A stretch of DNA of 64,000 bases. Source: Nocardioides oceani. GTDB taxonomy: Bacteria > Actinomycetota > Actinomycetes > Propionibacteriales > Nocardioidaceae. Shown one piece after another: positions 23,550 to 32,890 of the stretch. The translations under genes and the position numbers were made by a program. Numbering within the stretch: position 1 is the stretch's first letter; each line of letters opens with the position of its first letter. A model generated the notes under the pieces. It was not told the origin of the DNA. It searched no databases and saw nothing but the letters and a program-made list of their open reading frames with translations. The DNA lies in the NCBI RefSeq assembly GCF_030412965.1, contig NZ_JAUHJQ010000011.1, positions 46,671-110,670 on the forward strand. The letters run 5' to 3'.

Positions 23550-26369
23550 GTGACCTATGACCTGCAGCGCCTCGGACCGCTGGGGTTTCAGGATGCCGCA
23601 GCAGCTCTCGTAATCGCCCAATTCGGCCCTGTCGTGCGCCGACTCGGGCGCGGCAAGGACGGCGGCCGCGACATGGAGGCGCGCGGAGTTGTCGTCTGGT
23701 CCGGGACTCCAGAGAAGCCTGGCGAAGCTTGGGATGGCCATACGGTCTTCCAGGTCAAGCACAGGGAGCGGCCACTGGGCACCAAGGCCGACGCGCAATG
23801 GCTGTGGGACCAGATCCGCAACGAGCTCAACGAGTGGGCCAACCCGGACTCGAACCGTCTGGAAGTGCCGAAATATCTCGTCTTCGTCTCCAACGTACGG
23901 CTCTCACCCGACCCTGTGGACGGGGGCCTCGCCTACGTCGAGGAGAAGATCTCCGGCTTCTTCACCGAACTCAATGACCGCAGTCTCGACGACGGTCCCG
24001 GACGCTACGAGCGCCAGACTCGCAGGCAGCGTCTGCAGCCACTCAAGAAGTGGCGCCTTATCGACGGGAACCAGGTCGACTCTTGGTTCGACATCCACGA
24101 CGGTGTCCGGCGCGCCTATGACGGCTTCCTCACCACCGGTGACGTCCTCGCAGACTTGGTGGCACTGCGCGCTGACCTGCCCGCCAAGGACCTCGAACCC
24201 GCTCTGCAGATCCATGCACGGAACTCGCTGGTCCGAGACCGCAACATCTATTTCGATGAAGCCGGCGGTGACGGGGGCGGGGTGCCGCTGGATCGGATCG
24301 TGGTTGACCTACCGGTCCGCGTGCGCTCGACCAATGAAGCTGCGCGTGCCGTTCAGTACGTGCTCGACCGAGGGGAGCACGCGCTCAAGCCGTCGATCGC
24401 CACCCTCCCCAAGCCTCGCCACATCGTCCTGACCGGCGCGCCGGGCAACGGCAAGACGACTATTACCCGTTTCCTCGTCCAGGCCTACCGAGCCGCCATG
24501 CTCGCCGACGCCAACAACCTCGGCGACGACCACCGCGCCGTCATCGACGGAACCGCCGAAAAGCTCCGGCTTCTCAAACGCGCGTTGCCCAGCCACCGGC
24601 GGTGGGCCGTGCGGGTCGACCTGGCCGAGTTCGCCAAACGCTTCGTCGCCGGCGGCCGACAGTCGCTGCTCGCTTGGATCGCCGAGGACCTCACTGCGCA
24701 GGGTTACACCCGCAAGCTCGAGCCGTGGTTGCTCAAGGAGTGGATGAACACCTGGCCATGGTTCGTCGCCCTCGACGGGCTCGACGAGGTTTCCGAACCG
24801 GCCGTGCGCAAGTGGGTCATCGGCGCAGTGCACGAGTTCGTCGCGGATGCAGAAGCGGACGACTCCGACGTGTTCGTCCTGGTCACGACTCGCCCGAGTG
24901 GCTACGTCGACGAGATGTCGGCTGAGCAGTTTGACCGCATCGACCTCACCGATCTACAGACCGCCGAAGCGCTCGCCTACGGGCATCTGGTCACCCAGAT
25001 CCGCCTACGCAACGACAGCGCCAGGATCGCGCGCGTGGACGGCATCTTGAAGGACGCCGCCAACAACGACGCATTGCGGCACCTGCTGCGCACCCCGCTC
25101 CAGGTGCAGATCATGTCGATCATCGCCGAGGGCGCCGGCCCCTTCGACCCGGACCGATTCAACCTCTTCTGGCGGTACTACGACGTCGTTGCTCGGCGCG
25201 AACAGACCAAGGAGAACACACGATTCGCCGAGCTCTTGCGCGAGCACGCTCCGCAGGTCCTCGACCTTCACGAACGCGTCGGCCTCGAGCTCCAACGCCG
25301 CAGCGAATCCGCAGACGGAGGAACAGCATTCATGTCGGAGGAAGACCTCTCCGCGATCGCCTGGCACGTTCTTGCCGATGAGGGCTACTCGCCGTCAGGC
25401 AAGGATGCGCAGCTCCTCGAACGGATCGTTCGCGCCGCAACACATCGCCTGGTCCTGCTTGTCCCACGAGGAGACGGTTACGGCTTCGACGTGCGCTCGC
25501 TTCAAGAACTCATGGCAGCTCGGCGCATCACGACGGGCGAACTCGACGTCGTTCTGGATCGCCTGCGAGCCCTGGCCCCCAGCCCGCACTGGCGCAACAC
25601 CTGGTTGTTCGCAGCCGGCCGCCTGTTCGCCGAGCCACAGACCCACCAGCACGACGCCCTGCTCGAACTAGTGGCGAGCCTCGACGACGGCGTCGCCGAC
25701 AGGTTTTCCTCGATCGCCCCCGTCGGGCTCTACCTCGCCTGGGACATGCTCGATGACGGCATGGCTGCTTCTCGGCCGCGGCGTCTCAAACAGCTCATGG
25801 GCCTGGCAATGAAGGTGGTGGAGTATCCCGCACCCCAGGCGATACCTGACCTCGTTCCGCTCGTCATGCGACTCAGCGAAATCGACGACGACCTGCGCTG
25901 CCAAGTTCGCGACCATCTTCGCGAAGCCCTCGGCGGAGACACGAGCAGCCGGACCAACGCCGGAGCCATGCAGGCCCACATCCGAGATGCCGCGAAGAAG
26001 ACGCCGACCAGCCCCGACGTACGCATGCTGGCCGAAGCCAAGCGGGCTCAAGGACGCTCGGTCACGCCCGACCCGCCCAGCGACTGGCAACACTTCGACG
26101 ACGTCATCACAAGCCTCGCGAGCGACGCCGTTCACGACGTCGTCTCCCAGGCGGCGGCTGCTGTCCGAGCGGCACGGACGCGTGCCGTCACCGCCGAGGA
26201 GCTCGAGCACCTCGAGGCCGCTGCACTGGATCCCGAAGCATGCGAGCTCCTGGATGTTGCCCTAGACGCGGTCGCCCGTACCGAACCGGCAGTCGTCCGA
26301 GTCTGCTTCGAGGTCGCGCGCACGACGGCAGCGCGCCGGCAACTCGCAGCGCTCCTCGACCAGGTTTAA
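23550..26369 (+). CDS. REase-NACHT STAND NTPase, candidate antiphage defence protein
   Basis: 939 residues. The N-terminus has an Mrr-like PD-(D/E)xK nuclease motif: GKDGGRD (Asp41) followed by FQVK (Gln68, Lys70). Next is a NACHT-type NTPase: Walker A GAPGNGKTT (296-304), Walker B FVALDGLDEV (405-414) and the sensor TTRPSGY (about 446-452). The C-terminal 450 residues are helical without obvious repeats. This order (nuclease effector, STAND NTPase, C-terminal sensor) matches bacterial NLR-like Avs/bNACHT defence proteins, which cut DNA after sensing phage. The gene stands alone as ICE cargo. Defence is inferred, not shown. GTG start with GGAG. Confidence 0.75.
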   Translation: MTYDLQRLGPLGFQDAAAALVIAQFGPVVRRLGRGKDGGRDMEARGVVVWSGTPEKPGEAWDGHTVFQVKHRERPLGTKADAQWLWDQIRNELNEWANPDSNRLEVPKYLVFVSNVRLSPDPVDGGLAYVEEKISGFFTELNDRSLDDGPGRYERQTRRQRLQPLKKWRLIDGNQVDSWFDIHDGVRRAYDGFLTTGDVLADLVALRADLPAKDLEPALQIHARNSLVRDRNIYFDEAGGDGGGVPLDRIVVDLPVRVRSTNEAARAVQYVLDRGEHALKPSIATLPKPRHIVLTGAPGNGKTTITRFLVQAYRAAMLADANNLGDDHRAVIDGTAEKLRLLKRALPSHRRWAVRVDLAEFAKRFVAGGRQSLLAWIAEDLTAQGYTRKLEPWLLKEWMNTWPWFVALDGLDEVSEPAVRKWVIGAVHEFVADAEADDSDVFVLVTTRPSGYVDEMSAEQFDRIDLTDLQTAEALAYGHLVTQIRLRNDSARIARVDGILKDAANNDALRHLLRTPLQVQIMSIIAEGAGPFDPDRFNLFWRYYDVVARREQTKENTRFAELLREHAPQVLDLHERVGLELQRRSESADGGTAFMSEEDLSAIAWHVLADEGYSPSGKDAQLLERIVRAATHRLVLLVPRGDGYGFDVRSLQELMAARRITTGELDVVLDRLRALAPSPHWRNTWLFAAGRLFAEPQTHQHDALLELVASLDDGVADRFSSIAPVGLYLAWDMLDDGMAASRPRRLKQLMGLAMKVVEYPAPQAIPDLVPLVMRLSEIDDDLRCQVRDHLREALGGDTSSRTNAGAMQAHIRDAAKKTPTSPDVRMLAEAKRAQGRSVTPDPPSDWQHFDDVITSLASDAVHDVVSQAAAAVRAARTRAVTAEELEHLEAAALDPEACELLDVALDAVARTEPAVVRVCFEVARTTAARRQLAALLDQV

Positions 26370-26767
26370 CCGTCTCGTCGGGTGCGCTACGAGACCTCTG
26401 GATCGGCACGGAGCGAACGCATGGTCAGCTCGACCAAGCGCGTCGCCGCGGAATCATCTGGTGCCTTCGCCGCCGCGCTGAGGGCGTGGAGGCAGTAGTC
26501 GGCGAGCTCGCTCGCCGCGATGTCGGAGCGCAGCCCGTCATGACCCGAGACGCCTGGGGCTTTCCCCTTGCATCGGGCACCCCATCGGGCCGGCTATCGC
26601 CCGAGCCGTCCCGCCGCTATGCCGCCGGAGAAACGAGAACAGGCCCCCGTCCATACTCGAGGATGGGGGACCTGATTCTGACGCGGAGCTAGGGGGTGAC
26701 GCCGACGCCGCGTGGGCTCATGTAGGTCGCGACCGGAACGCCGCTCAGGTGCCAGGTGGCGCTCCAC
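26370..26767. other. Intergenic region with a hairpin and a possible gene remnant
   Basis: About 400 bases between the plus-strand NACHT gene and minus-strand genes. A stem CCCCCGTCC / GGATGGGGG lies at about 26642-26674 and may end transcription, but has no T-run. On the minus strand, 26697-26767 encodes a protein-like string ending SPRGVGVTP without a start, possibly a remnant of the broken small gene next to it. Confidence 0.4.
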
Positions 26768-26954
26768 TCAGCGAAGGTCGAGGAAGCCGCCCGGCCCCTG
26801 CTTCTCCGCGGCCACGATCGCCTCACCGTCGCGGGCCATACGTGCGATCCACTCGGCCGGGTGGTCGTCGAGCTCGCCCTCCACGACCACCGCCGGCTCG
26901 GCGACGAACTCACACCCTCGGGAGCTCGGTGAGGCGACCCCAGACGTTCTTCAT
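26768..26954 (-). pseudogene. Small ICE gene with a one-base frameshift
   Basis: ATG 26954, with a purine-rich AAGGG upstream, opens MKNVWGRLTELPR and stops early. One base further on, in another frame, a protein-like sequence CEFVAEPAVVVEGELDDH continues to a stop at 26768. The total length is 187, that is 62 codons plus one base, and the switch falls at a GGG run near 26915. One extra G would explain it: a sequencing error, a true mutation or, less likely, programmed frameshifting. The intact protein would have about 61 residues. Family unknown. Confidence 0.45.
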
Positions 26955-26966
26955 GCCCTTGCCACG

Positions 26967-27872
26967 TCATTGGGTCAGCACCTGTGCCTCGCCGATGCGG
27001 ATCGGCAGCGGGTTGGTGGTCAGGTCGAACTCGATGGTTCCGGACTGGCCACCACCGGTCCACTCGACAACCCAGTGGCTCGTGGCAGTGACCTGGTAGG
27101 CGCCCTCGGGCTGGTCCGTCGACATCTTCGCGTAGCGGTGCCCGCAGGTCGGCGAGTCCTGCTTGCCGTAGTGATCGGCGTACGGGGTGCCCTTGCCGGT
27201 GCAGTTCACCTTCGTCCCGTCCCCCATGTCCCACACGATGCTGGAGACGCTGGCGGTGGCACTGACCGAGACCGATCCCTCGCTGGCCGATGCAGTGATC
27301 GGGCCGAACGTGTCGTCGGTCGGGCTGTCGACCCACATCCACACCGGCAGCCCAACCAGACCAGCGCGGTTCGGTGCAGATTCGGGGACGATGCCGATCT
27401 TGATGGGGTCCAGATCCATTGAGGCGATCGCCCGGTTGGCGAGCACCACCGGATCGATTCCTACTTCGCCGGTCTGCACCCATGTGTACTCCCACGATGA
27501 TCCCGGCGGCGGGAAGAAGCACATACGCCACGCACCGTCCTCGTTCGTCTGACCAGGAGGCGGCTCAAGCTTGTCGCCGATCTCCTCAGCCGACGGCCCG
27601 ATCCAGCACTCGTGGACGCTGCTCCACACGGACCCCATCGGGCCGGTGCACGGGATCTCCCGACCGTTGTAGTTGCAGGTCGAAGAGCCCCCACCAGGTT
27701 CCTCGCCGCCACCCCCTGGGTCACCGCCCCCATCCGAGCAGTCGAGCTCGAACTGACCCGTCTCCGGGTTGTAGATCTCCTGGCAGTCCGCGCTCGCGCT
27801 CGTGGCGGTCAAGACGACGACTACGAACGCCGCGGGAACCGCCAGCACGAGCGCGAGTATTCGCCTCAGCAT
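26967..27872 (-). CDS. Secreted protein with PKD-like domain
   Basis: 301 residues from ATG 27872. The signal peptide (about 1-30) ends in TSASA, cleaved before DCQE. A Gly/Glu-rich linker is followed by paired cysteines (CNYNGREIPC) and a C-terminal PKD-like beta domain recognisable by VWDMGDGTKV and later CGHRY and VVEWTGG. PKD domains mediate surface contacts. A secreted adhesin-like role in the ICE's pilus/transfer gene set is plausible but not shown. The start overlaps the preceding lipoprotein gene by seven bases. Confidence 0.65.
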   Translation of the reverse strand: MLRRILALVLAVPAAFVVVVLTATSASADCQEIYNPETGQFELDCSDGGGDPGGGGEEPGGGSSTCNYNGREIPCTGPMGSVWSSVHECWIGPSAEEIGDKLEPPPGQTNEDGAWRMCFFPPPGSSWEYTWVQTGEVGIDPVVLANRAIASMDLDPIKIGIVPESAPNRAGLVGLPVWMWVDSPTDDTFGPITASASEGSVSVSATASVSSIVWDMGDGTKVNCTGKGTPYADHYGKQDSPTCGHRYAKMSTDQPEGAYQVTATSHWVVEWTGGGQSGTIEFDLTTNPLPIRIGEAQVLTQ

Positions 27873-28432
27873 GACTGATCCCACTTGACGTCGGAGTTGG
27901 AGACCTTCCACGCGCCCTTGTCGCGAACGACCGTGTACTCAATCGGGACAGGGTTGCGCAGCGGGTCACCGTTCGGATCGGTGTGCTTGATCTTCTTGCC
28001 GTCCTTGTTGCGCTCCACGACATCCGTTCGATCCTCGCAGTCGATGATGAGGATCATCGAGTCCGATCGGCGGCGCGGCTCGGCGAGCGTGTGCACGTAC
28101 TCCCCCGTGACCTTGATGTCGTACCGCTTGAGGGTGACAACAGCTTCTTGGATCTTGAGGAACTCGTCCCCCGTTGCCACCGGGTTGAGGCGCTTGAAGT
28201 CGATCGTGACGGCACGGTAGAAGTCGTCGCGCGCCTCGAGGTACTTCGTCAGCTGTGCGGCCGCCTTCTCCTCATCTGTCTTCGGAGTCGGCGAGGCGGT
28301 GGGCGGCGTCGGTGACGGGGACTGGCTCGGGGTCTCCTGGACCGTGGGCTCGTTGTCGTCGCCGCCGCAGCCCGTGAGAGCCAGGGCGAGGGCGAGGGCC
28401 ACTCCCCCGAGTGCGGAGTGGTGCTTCCTCAT
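27866..28432 (-). CDS. Lipoprotein, unknown function
   Basis: 188 residues from ATG 28432, which has a strong AGGAGGAG. The signal peptide ends in LALTGCGG, a lipobox. A Pro/Ser/Thr linker (about 27-50) is followed by a helical and beta domain ending SNSDVKWDQSC. It resembles in layout the small lipoproteins that accompany Gram-positive ICE surface genes, without a named family. Unusually, the reading frame stays open upstream to 28705 through another protein-like segment with no stop between. Confidence 0.65.
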   Translation of the reverse strand: MRKHHSALGGVALALALALTGCGGDDNEPTVQETPSQSPSPTPPTASPTPKTDEEKAAAQLTKYLEARDDFYRAVTIDFKRLNPVATGDEFLKIQEAVVTLKRYDIKVTGEYVHTLAEPRRRSDSMILIIDCEDRTDVVERNKDGKKIKHTDPNGDPLRNPVPIEYTVVRDKGAWKVSNSDVKWDQSC

Positions 28433-28705
28433 GCGGTGTCTCCTCCTGTGGGTGGGCGGGGCCATGACGGATCGCTGGCTGACGTCGTTGGCGATGTGCT
28501 CGAGGTGTTCCTCGGCGGCGTCGACGAGCTCGGCCAGCGAGCCGTTGTCCGCCGGGTCGAACCCGAACTTCTTGTCGGCGTTGTAGAGGGTTCGGATGGT
28601 GTCGCGCACGAACACGGCCCGGGCGACGCGGCGGGCGTCAAGGTCGGCGTGGTCGGCGCCGGCCGCGGCGTAGCGGCCGGTGATCTCCTGGTCGAACGTT
28701 GCCAC
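28433..28705 (-). CDS. Protein-like segment in frame upstream of the lipoprotein, lacking its own stop
   Basis: From GTG 28705 (weak GGGAG upstream) the frame reads VATFDQEITGRYAAAGADHA, then helical, Asp/Ala-rich residues to VSQRSVMAPPTHRRRHR, then runs straight into the lipoprotein's start. It looks like a real small protein of about 80-90 residues that has lost its stop, so translation would give a 279-residue fusion in addition to the lipoprotein made from its own strong start. Family unknown. Confidence 0.45.
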
Positions 28706-28728
28706 GTGCTGGTGCTCCCTTCCCCGAG

Positions 28729-31700
28729 TCAGCTCGCGAGCCAGCCGTGCGTACGGATGATTGTCTTCGTGCGCTCCGACAGTTCCATGGGCGCGTCGCC
28801 GTCGTCGGACCGGTTGCAGATCTCCTCGCGCAGGATCCGGTCGGCCTCGAGCTGGTCGCCCTCGGCCTTCATGACGTGGGCCAGGCACAGGCGGGTGCTC
28901 TCGCCGTCGGGGTCGGCCCGGTTGGCGACGTACGCCGCGGAGCGGGCCTTCACCAGGTCGCCGGCGGCGAGGGCCTCCGTGACGACGATGAGGGCGACGT
29001 CGGCGATCCAGCCACCCGCCATGAGGTCGACGCGGTCGGGCTCGTTGGCGAGCCAAGCCCACCCTTCCTCACGCAGTTGGCTGAACGGCTGCGCCTCTCC
29101 GACCAGCTCGAGCGCGGTGCACAGGTCCGCGACACCTTCGGCTCCGCCGCGGGCCTGTCCGCGCTTGCGGAGGCGGAGGAAGAGGTCGAGGTCGACGAGC
29201 AGTCCGTCGTCGACCTGGTAGACGTTGACCCCGGTGACCTTGGCCGCCGGTGCCTTGTCCGCGTAGGGCAGGTGGTCCTCGCCGGTGCGGGGGTTCGGGC
29301 CGAGCCAGTCGCGCACGATGTTTGTGTAGTCGCGGACCTTGCCGTCGGAGATCGAGAACGCGTCGCGGATCTGCTCGCGGGTGGCGCCGTGCTTGCGGTG
29401 CAGGGCGAGGAAGGCCAGCAGCTCGGTGAAGTAGGGCTTGCGCTTGGCGAGTGCCTTGCCGTGGGTGCGTGCGGTGACCGGGCCGAGCAGGGTGAGGCGC
29501 GGACGGTCGCAGTCGGTTGAGAACCAGTCGGCGATGTCCTGGTCGAGGGTGGGGTCCTTCTCCTCGACCTCGGCGCGGACGTGCGCGGGCACCTTGGGGG
29601 CCAGGGCCTCGAGGTCCTCCTGCACGATCGCGCTCTCGCGGATGTACTCCTCGTCCTCGCCCTCGAGCAGGGAGGACATCGGCTCGTCGACGGCATCCTC
29701 GGGGGTGTTGCGCGGCAGGGTGTACTCGCGGCGCAGGGCCCCGGAGGAGTCGGTGTAGGCCTCCCAGCCGTCGGTGGCGGTCTCGTCCACCGGGGTGTCG
29801 ACGTACTCCGGGGTCTCACTCTGGGCATAGACCAGGGCGCAGCCGCGGGCCTCGTCGCTGGTGAGCCCGACCGCGATCAGGTTGAGGTCGGCGTGCTCAA
29901 GGATCACGCGGCCGGTGTTGGTCATGTGCAGCGCCGCACCGGGAGTGTTGGGGCGCTCGCCGGCGACCACGATGGAGGTCGCGGACTGACCGACGTGGTC
30001 GTTGACCAGCTGCAGCAGCTGCTCGAGGTCGTCGGGGTCGCCGGCCGCCGCGTCCAGCAGCAGCATCCGCGCGGGCCAGGTGTCGTCGTCAACGCTGCCG
30101 GTGCGGCCCGTGGACACATCGGTGTCGTGTCGCTTCGCCCGATCAACGGTAGTCACCGCCGCGGCGAGGATCTCCGCGGTCGCGGGCGTCCCGGCCGCGC
30201 CGGTCGGGTAGTAGCTGATCCGCTCGTCCATAGCGACGGTCTCCTCTGCCACGCCGATGCAGTCGACCTGGACGCGACGCGACCACGGGTTGACGGCCAG
30301 CTGGGCGGCGAGGTGGCGGGCGAAGTCACGCGCGTAGGTGGGGTCACCGCTGATGGTCAGCGTGGAGAGCTCCTCGCAGTTCAGCAGCCAGGTCTCGCCG
30401 GTGTCGCTCATGCCGATGGTGGCCAGCAGCGGGTAGGGCGGCTCGACGTTGCCGGTGTCGGGACCGAGGTCCTCGAACGCGGTGTCGGTGGTGACCTGCC
30501 AGTGGGTCTGGTCGGGACTGCCCACCCAGGGAGCGGGAACGGCGGCCGGAGCGCTCAGATGCAGCGTCAGCTTGCCGTGACCGAGCTCCACCGCGGCCAG
30601 CGGCGGCAGCGTGGTGCCCTGGGCACCGACCGCGGCCGCGAGGCGTCGCAGGGCCTCGTCGGCGAACTCCACGGTAGCGGCCGCGGCGGAACCGGTCGCG
30701 TTCAGGGTCATCTCCACCGGCGCGAGCTCGGGCGGCGGGGCGGCGATCGCGCGCCCGGGCGGCCGGTTCCGAAAGGCGGAGCGCCGGCGAGACCGCAGGG
30801 CCATGAGCAGGGCACCGGACAGCAGGACGCCCCCGCCGGTGAGACCGGCGAGGACCCAGGGTGCCTCGAGGATCGAGTCGTCCGTGTCGTCGACCTGGTC
30901 GACGTCGGCGACCGGCGCCGCCGGCTCCTCGGCCTGCGGGACCTCGGGTGCGGCGGTCTCCGGCGCCGGGGTCTCTTCGGCGACCGGCGGGGTTTCTTCG
31001 GCCGGCGGGTCGACCGGCGGCTGCTCGTCCTTCGGCTCCGCTGGGGTCTGCGGCTTGTCCTCGCGCGGCTGCGGCTGGTCTTGGCGGTCGTCGGCCGGCG
31101 TCTCGGCGCCGGGGACGTTGAGCTTCCAGCCCACTTCGATCACGTCGGGGTCGGTCAGATGGACTCCGCCGGGCTGGGTGATAGCTGTGGAGGCCGTGTA
31201 GATCTCCGGCCACCGGTCGGCGTCTCCGAGCTTGTCGTGCGCGATGTCGCTGAGGGTGTCGTTGGGCTGCACGGTGTAGCCGTGCGCCGGTGCTGCGTCG
31301 GCGGGCGCCGGCAGCTTGAGCACCCACCCGGGCTCGAGGAAGCTGGGCTGGTTGCCGAGCAGGTCGCGGTTGAGCTCGGCGATCTCTTTGTAGCGGGCTC
31401 CGTCGCCGAAGTGGTCCTCGGCGATCGACCACAGGCTCTCCCCCGGCTTCACGGCGTGGTCGACGGTCTTGGGGCCCTGGCGCTCCTGCGTCGTCTCGGC
31501 CTTGACGCCCTGGCGGGCGGGTCCCTGCTGTGAGGCGTGGTCGGCGCCGGCCGTGACGCGCCCCACCGTCGCCGGGGCCGCGGCGGCCGAACTGATCGTT
31601 GCTGCCTGCGTGGCGATGGGGGCGGCGATGAACAGCAGTGCGGCCAGACCGATGAGGCCGCGCGCTGCTGCCTGGGGCCTACCCAGACCCGGCAGTTGGG

Positions 31701-31989
31701 GCGCCTGGACCTTGCGGAGCGCTGCGATGGCCTCCACAACAAGGCTCAGGGCCATGAACGCCCAGGCGACCCAGCCGATCACCTTGAACAGGCCGAGGAC
31801 GAGCGTGCCGTCGTCGGGCGCCAGGAGCGCGTTCTTGACGCTGCCCAGGGTGGGCATCTGGTCGGGGATCGGGCTGGCGCCGATCGCGAGGAAGAGAGCG
31901 GGCAGGCCGAGGACGATGCCCAGCACGGCGAGCGAGGCGGCGAGGCCGGTGAGTCGCTGGCCGATGGTGGGGTGGGTGGGCGTAGTCAT
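28729..31989 (-). CDS. Large membrane protein with two LysM domains and a C-terminal BTAD-like domain
   Basis: 1086 residues. Helices lie at about 14-38, 62-90 and 111-130. Two LysM domains follow (178-227, HAVKPGESLWSIAEDHFG; 238-293, YTVQPNDTLSDIAHDKLG), then a Pro/Glu linker (about 295-370) and a fourth helix (378-397). The last several hundred residues are cytoplasmic and include a bacterial transcriptional activator (BTAD/SARP-like) region. LysM domains bind peptidoglycan; a BTAD domain facing the cytoplasm would link wall contact with protein interaction. Such proteins accompany Tad loci in Actinobacteria. Start overlaps the previous stop (ATGA). Confidence 0.75.
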   Translation of the reverse strand: MTTPTHPTIGQRLTGLAASLAVLGIVLGLPALFLAIGASPIPDQMPTLGSVKNALLAPDDGTLVLGLFKVIGWVAWAFMALSLVVEAIAALRKVQAPQLPGLGRPQAAARGLIGLAALLFIAAPIATQAATISSAAAAPATVGRVTAGADHASQQGPARQGVKAETTQERQGPKTVDHAVKPGESLWSIAEDHFGDGARYKEIAELNRDLLGNQPSFLEPGWVLKLPAPADAAPAHGYTVQPNDTLSDIAHDKLGDADRWPEIYTASTAITQPGGVHLTDPDVIEVGWKLNVPGAETPADDRQDQPQPREDKPQTPAEPKDEQPPVDPPAEETPPVAEETPAPETAAPEVPQAEEPAAPVADVDQVDDTDDSILEAPWVLAGLTGGGVLLSGALLMALRSRRRSAFRNRPPGRAIAAPPPELAPVEMTLNATGSAAAATVEFADEALRRLAAAVGAQGTTLPPLAAVELGHGKLTLHLSAPAAVPAPWVGSPDQTHWQVTTDTAFEDLGPDTGNVEPPYPLLATIGMSDTGETWLLNCEELSTLTISGDPTYARDFARHLAAQLAVNPWSRRVQVDCIGVAEETVAMDERISYYPTGAAGTPATAEILAAAVTTVDRAKRHDTDVSTGRTGSVDDDTWPARMLLLDAAAGDPDDLEQLLQLVNDHVGQSATSIVVAGERPNTPGAALHMTNTGRVILEHADLNLIAVGLTSDEARGCALVYAQSETPEYVDTPVDETATDGWEAYTDSSGALRREYTLPRNTPEDAVDEPMSSLLEGEDEEYIRESAIVQEDLEALAPKVPAHVRAEVEEKDPTLDQDIADWFSTDCDRPRLTLLGPVTARTHGKALAKRKPYFTELLAFLALHRKHGATREQIRDAFSISDGKVRDYTNIVRDWLGPNPRTGEDHLPYADKAPAAKVTGVNVYQVDDGLLVDLDLFLRLRKRGQARGGAEGVADLCTALELVGEAQPFSQLREEGWAWLANEPDRVDLMAGGWIADVALIVVTEALAAGDLVKARSAAYVANRADPDGESTRLCLAHVMKAEGDQLEADRILREEICNRSDDGDAPMELSERTKTIIRTHGWLAS

Positions 31990-32444
31990 CTCTCGATGCC
32001 TCCTTCGGCGCGGATGAGCCGCGCGGACGCCTCCCCGGTGACCTGCATGGAGTCCAGGCCGATAATCCCGAGGAACTTGCTGGTGTAGGTGTCGGTGGTG
32101 GTGACGATCAAGGTGTCGCCGTTGACGACGCGCGCGGTTCCTTCCACGCCGGCGGCGTGGAGGTAGTCCTGGGCGGCGGCCTTGGCGGCGTTGATGTCGA
32201 CCCGGAGGTCCTCACCGCGCACCGCGGTGGAGCCCTGGACCTCCTGGGCGCCGGTGCGGGCGGCTTGGGATGCGGCACTGCGCGCTTGCTGCTGGGTGTG
32301 GACCTTGCCGCCGAGGTCGACGGCCATCCCGACGAGGATGATCATCACGAAGGACGCGGTGGCGAACCAGACGCTGATGGAGCCGCGCTCACCGCGCGCA
32401 CCACGCGTTCCGAGGCGGCGCAGGCGGCGCAGCTGGCTGATCAT
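31986..32444 (-). CDS. TadG/TadE-like pseudopilin
   Basis: 152 residues. After the basic N-terminus, RGSISVWFATASFVMIILVG is the charged-then-hydrophobic TadE/G signature, with one membrane helix (about 23-42) followed by QARSAASQAARTGAQ and a small extracytoplasmic domain. Part of a run of three TadE/G-type genes coupled by ATGA overlaps. These minor pilins initiate or cap Tad pili. Confidence 0.78.
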   Translation of the reverse strand: MISQLRRLRRLGTRGARGERGSISVWFATASFVMIILVGMAVDLGGKVHTQQQARSAASQAARTGAQEVQGSTAVRGEDLRVDINAAKAAAQDYLHAAGVEGTARVVNGDTLIVTTTDTYTSKFLGIIGLDSMQVTGEASARLIRAEGGIER

Positions 32445-32890
32445 CGGCGCTCCCGGTAGGCGTCGACGGGGCTACTGGCGGTCGCGGTGATCGTCCTGGT
32501 GCCGGGCAGACCGGGGATGGCAAGGTCGGCGACGTCGACCTTGCAGGTCACCCTGGCGGTCACCTGGGCCGTGGTGCCCAACGGGGCGTTGAACGCCGCG
32601 GCGTTGACTGTGACGTTGGTGGTCGCGCACTGCAGGCCCTGGTCGTTCAGGCTGCTGGTGGCCGCAGCCTTGCCTGAGCTGATCGCCTCGCTCTGGGTCC
32701 GCTCGATGGACGCTGCTCGAGCTGCCTCGTAGGCGGCGGCCTCCACCGACTGCTTGGCGATCTCGACGCGTCCGCCGAGGATGATCATCGCGATGAACAG
32801 GCCGAAGGCCGGGACGCCGATCGCGGCCTCGATGGCCACGGATCCGCGCTCGTCCCGGCGGCGTCGAGAATCATGAACTCGCCAGGTCAT
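32441..32890 (-). CDS. TadE-like pseudopilin
   Basis: 149 residues. RDERGSVAIEAAIGVPAFGL carries the pseudopilin Glu just after the basic segment; there is one helix (about 18-40), then EAAAYEAARAASI. Two cysteines in the soluble domain (LQCATT and VTCKV) may form a disulfide. Overlaps both neighbours by four bases. Confidence 0.8.
   Translation of the reverse strand: MTWRVHDSRRRRDERGSVAIEAAIGVPAFGLFIAMIILGGRVEIAKQSVEAAAYEAARAASIERTQSEAISSGKAAATSSLNDQGLQCATTNVTVNAAAFNAPLGTTAQVTARVTCKVDVADLAIPGLPGTRTITATASSPVDAYRERR

Noticed and set aside
26689..27531. A 280-residue minus-strand frame
   Set aside because: Most of it overlaps the secreted PKD-like gene in another frame; only its last 25 codons look protein-like and have no start.
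29581..31533. A 650-residue plus-strand frame over the LysM/BTAD gene
   Set aside because: Shadow of the minus-strand gene; repetitive Val/Gly/Arg composition only.
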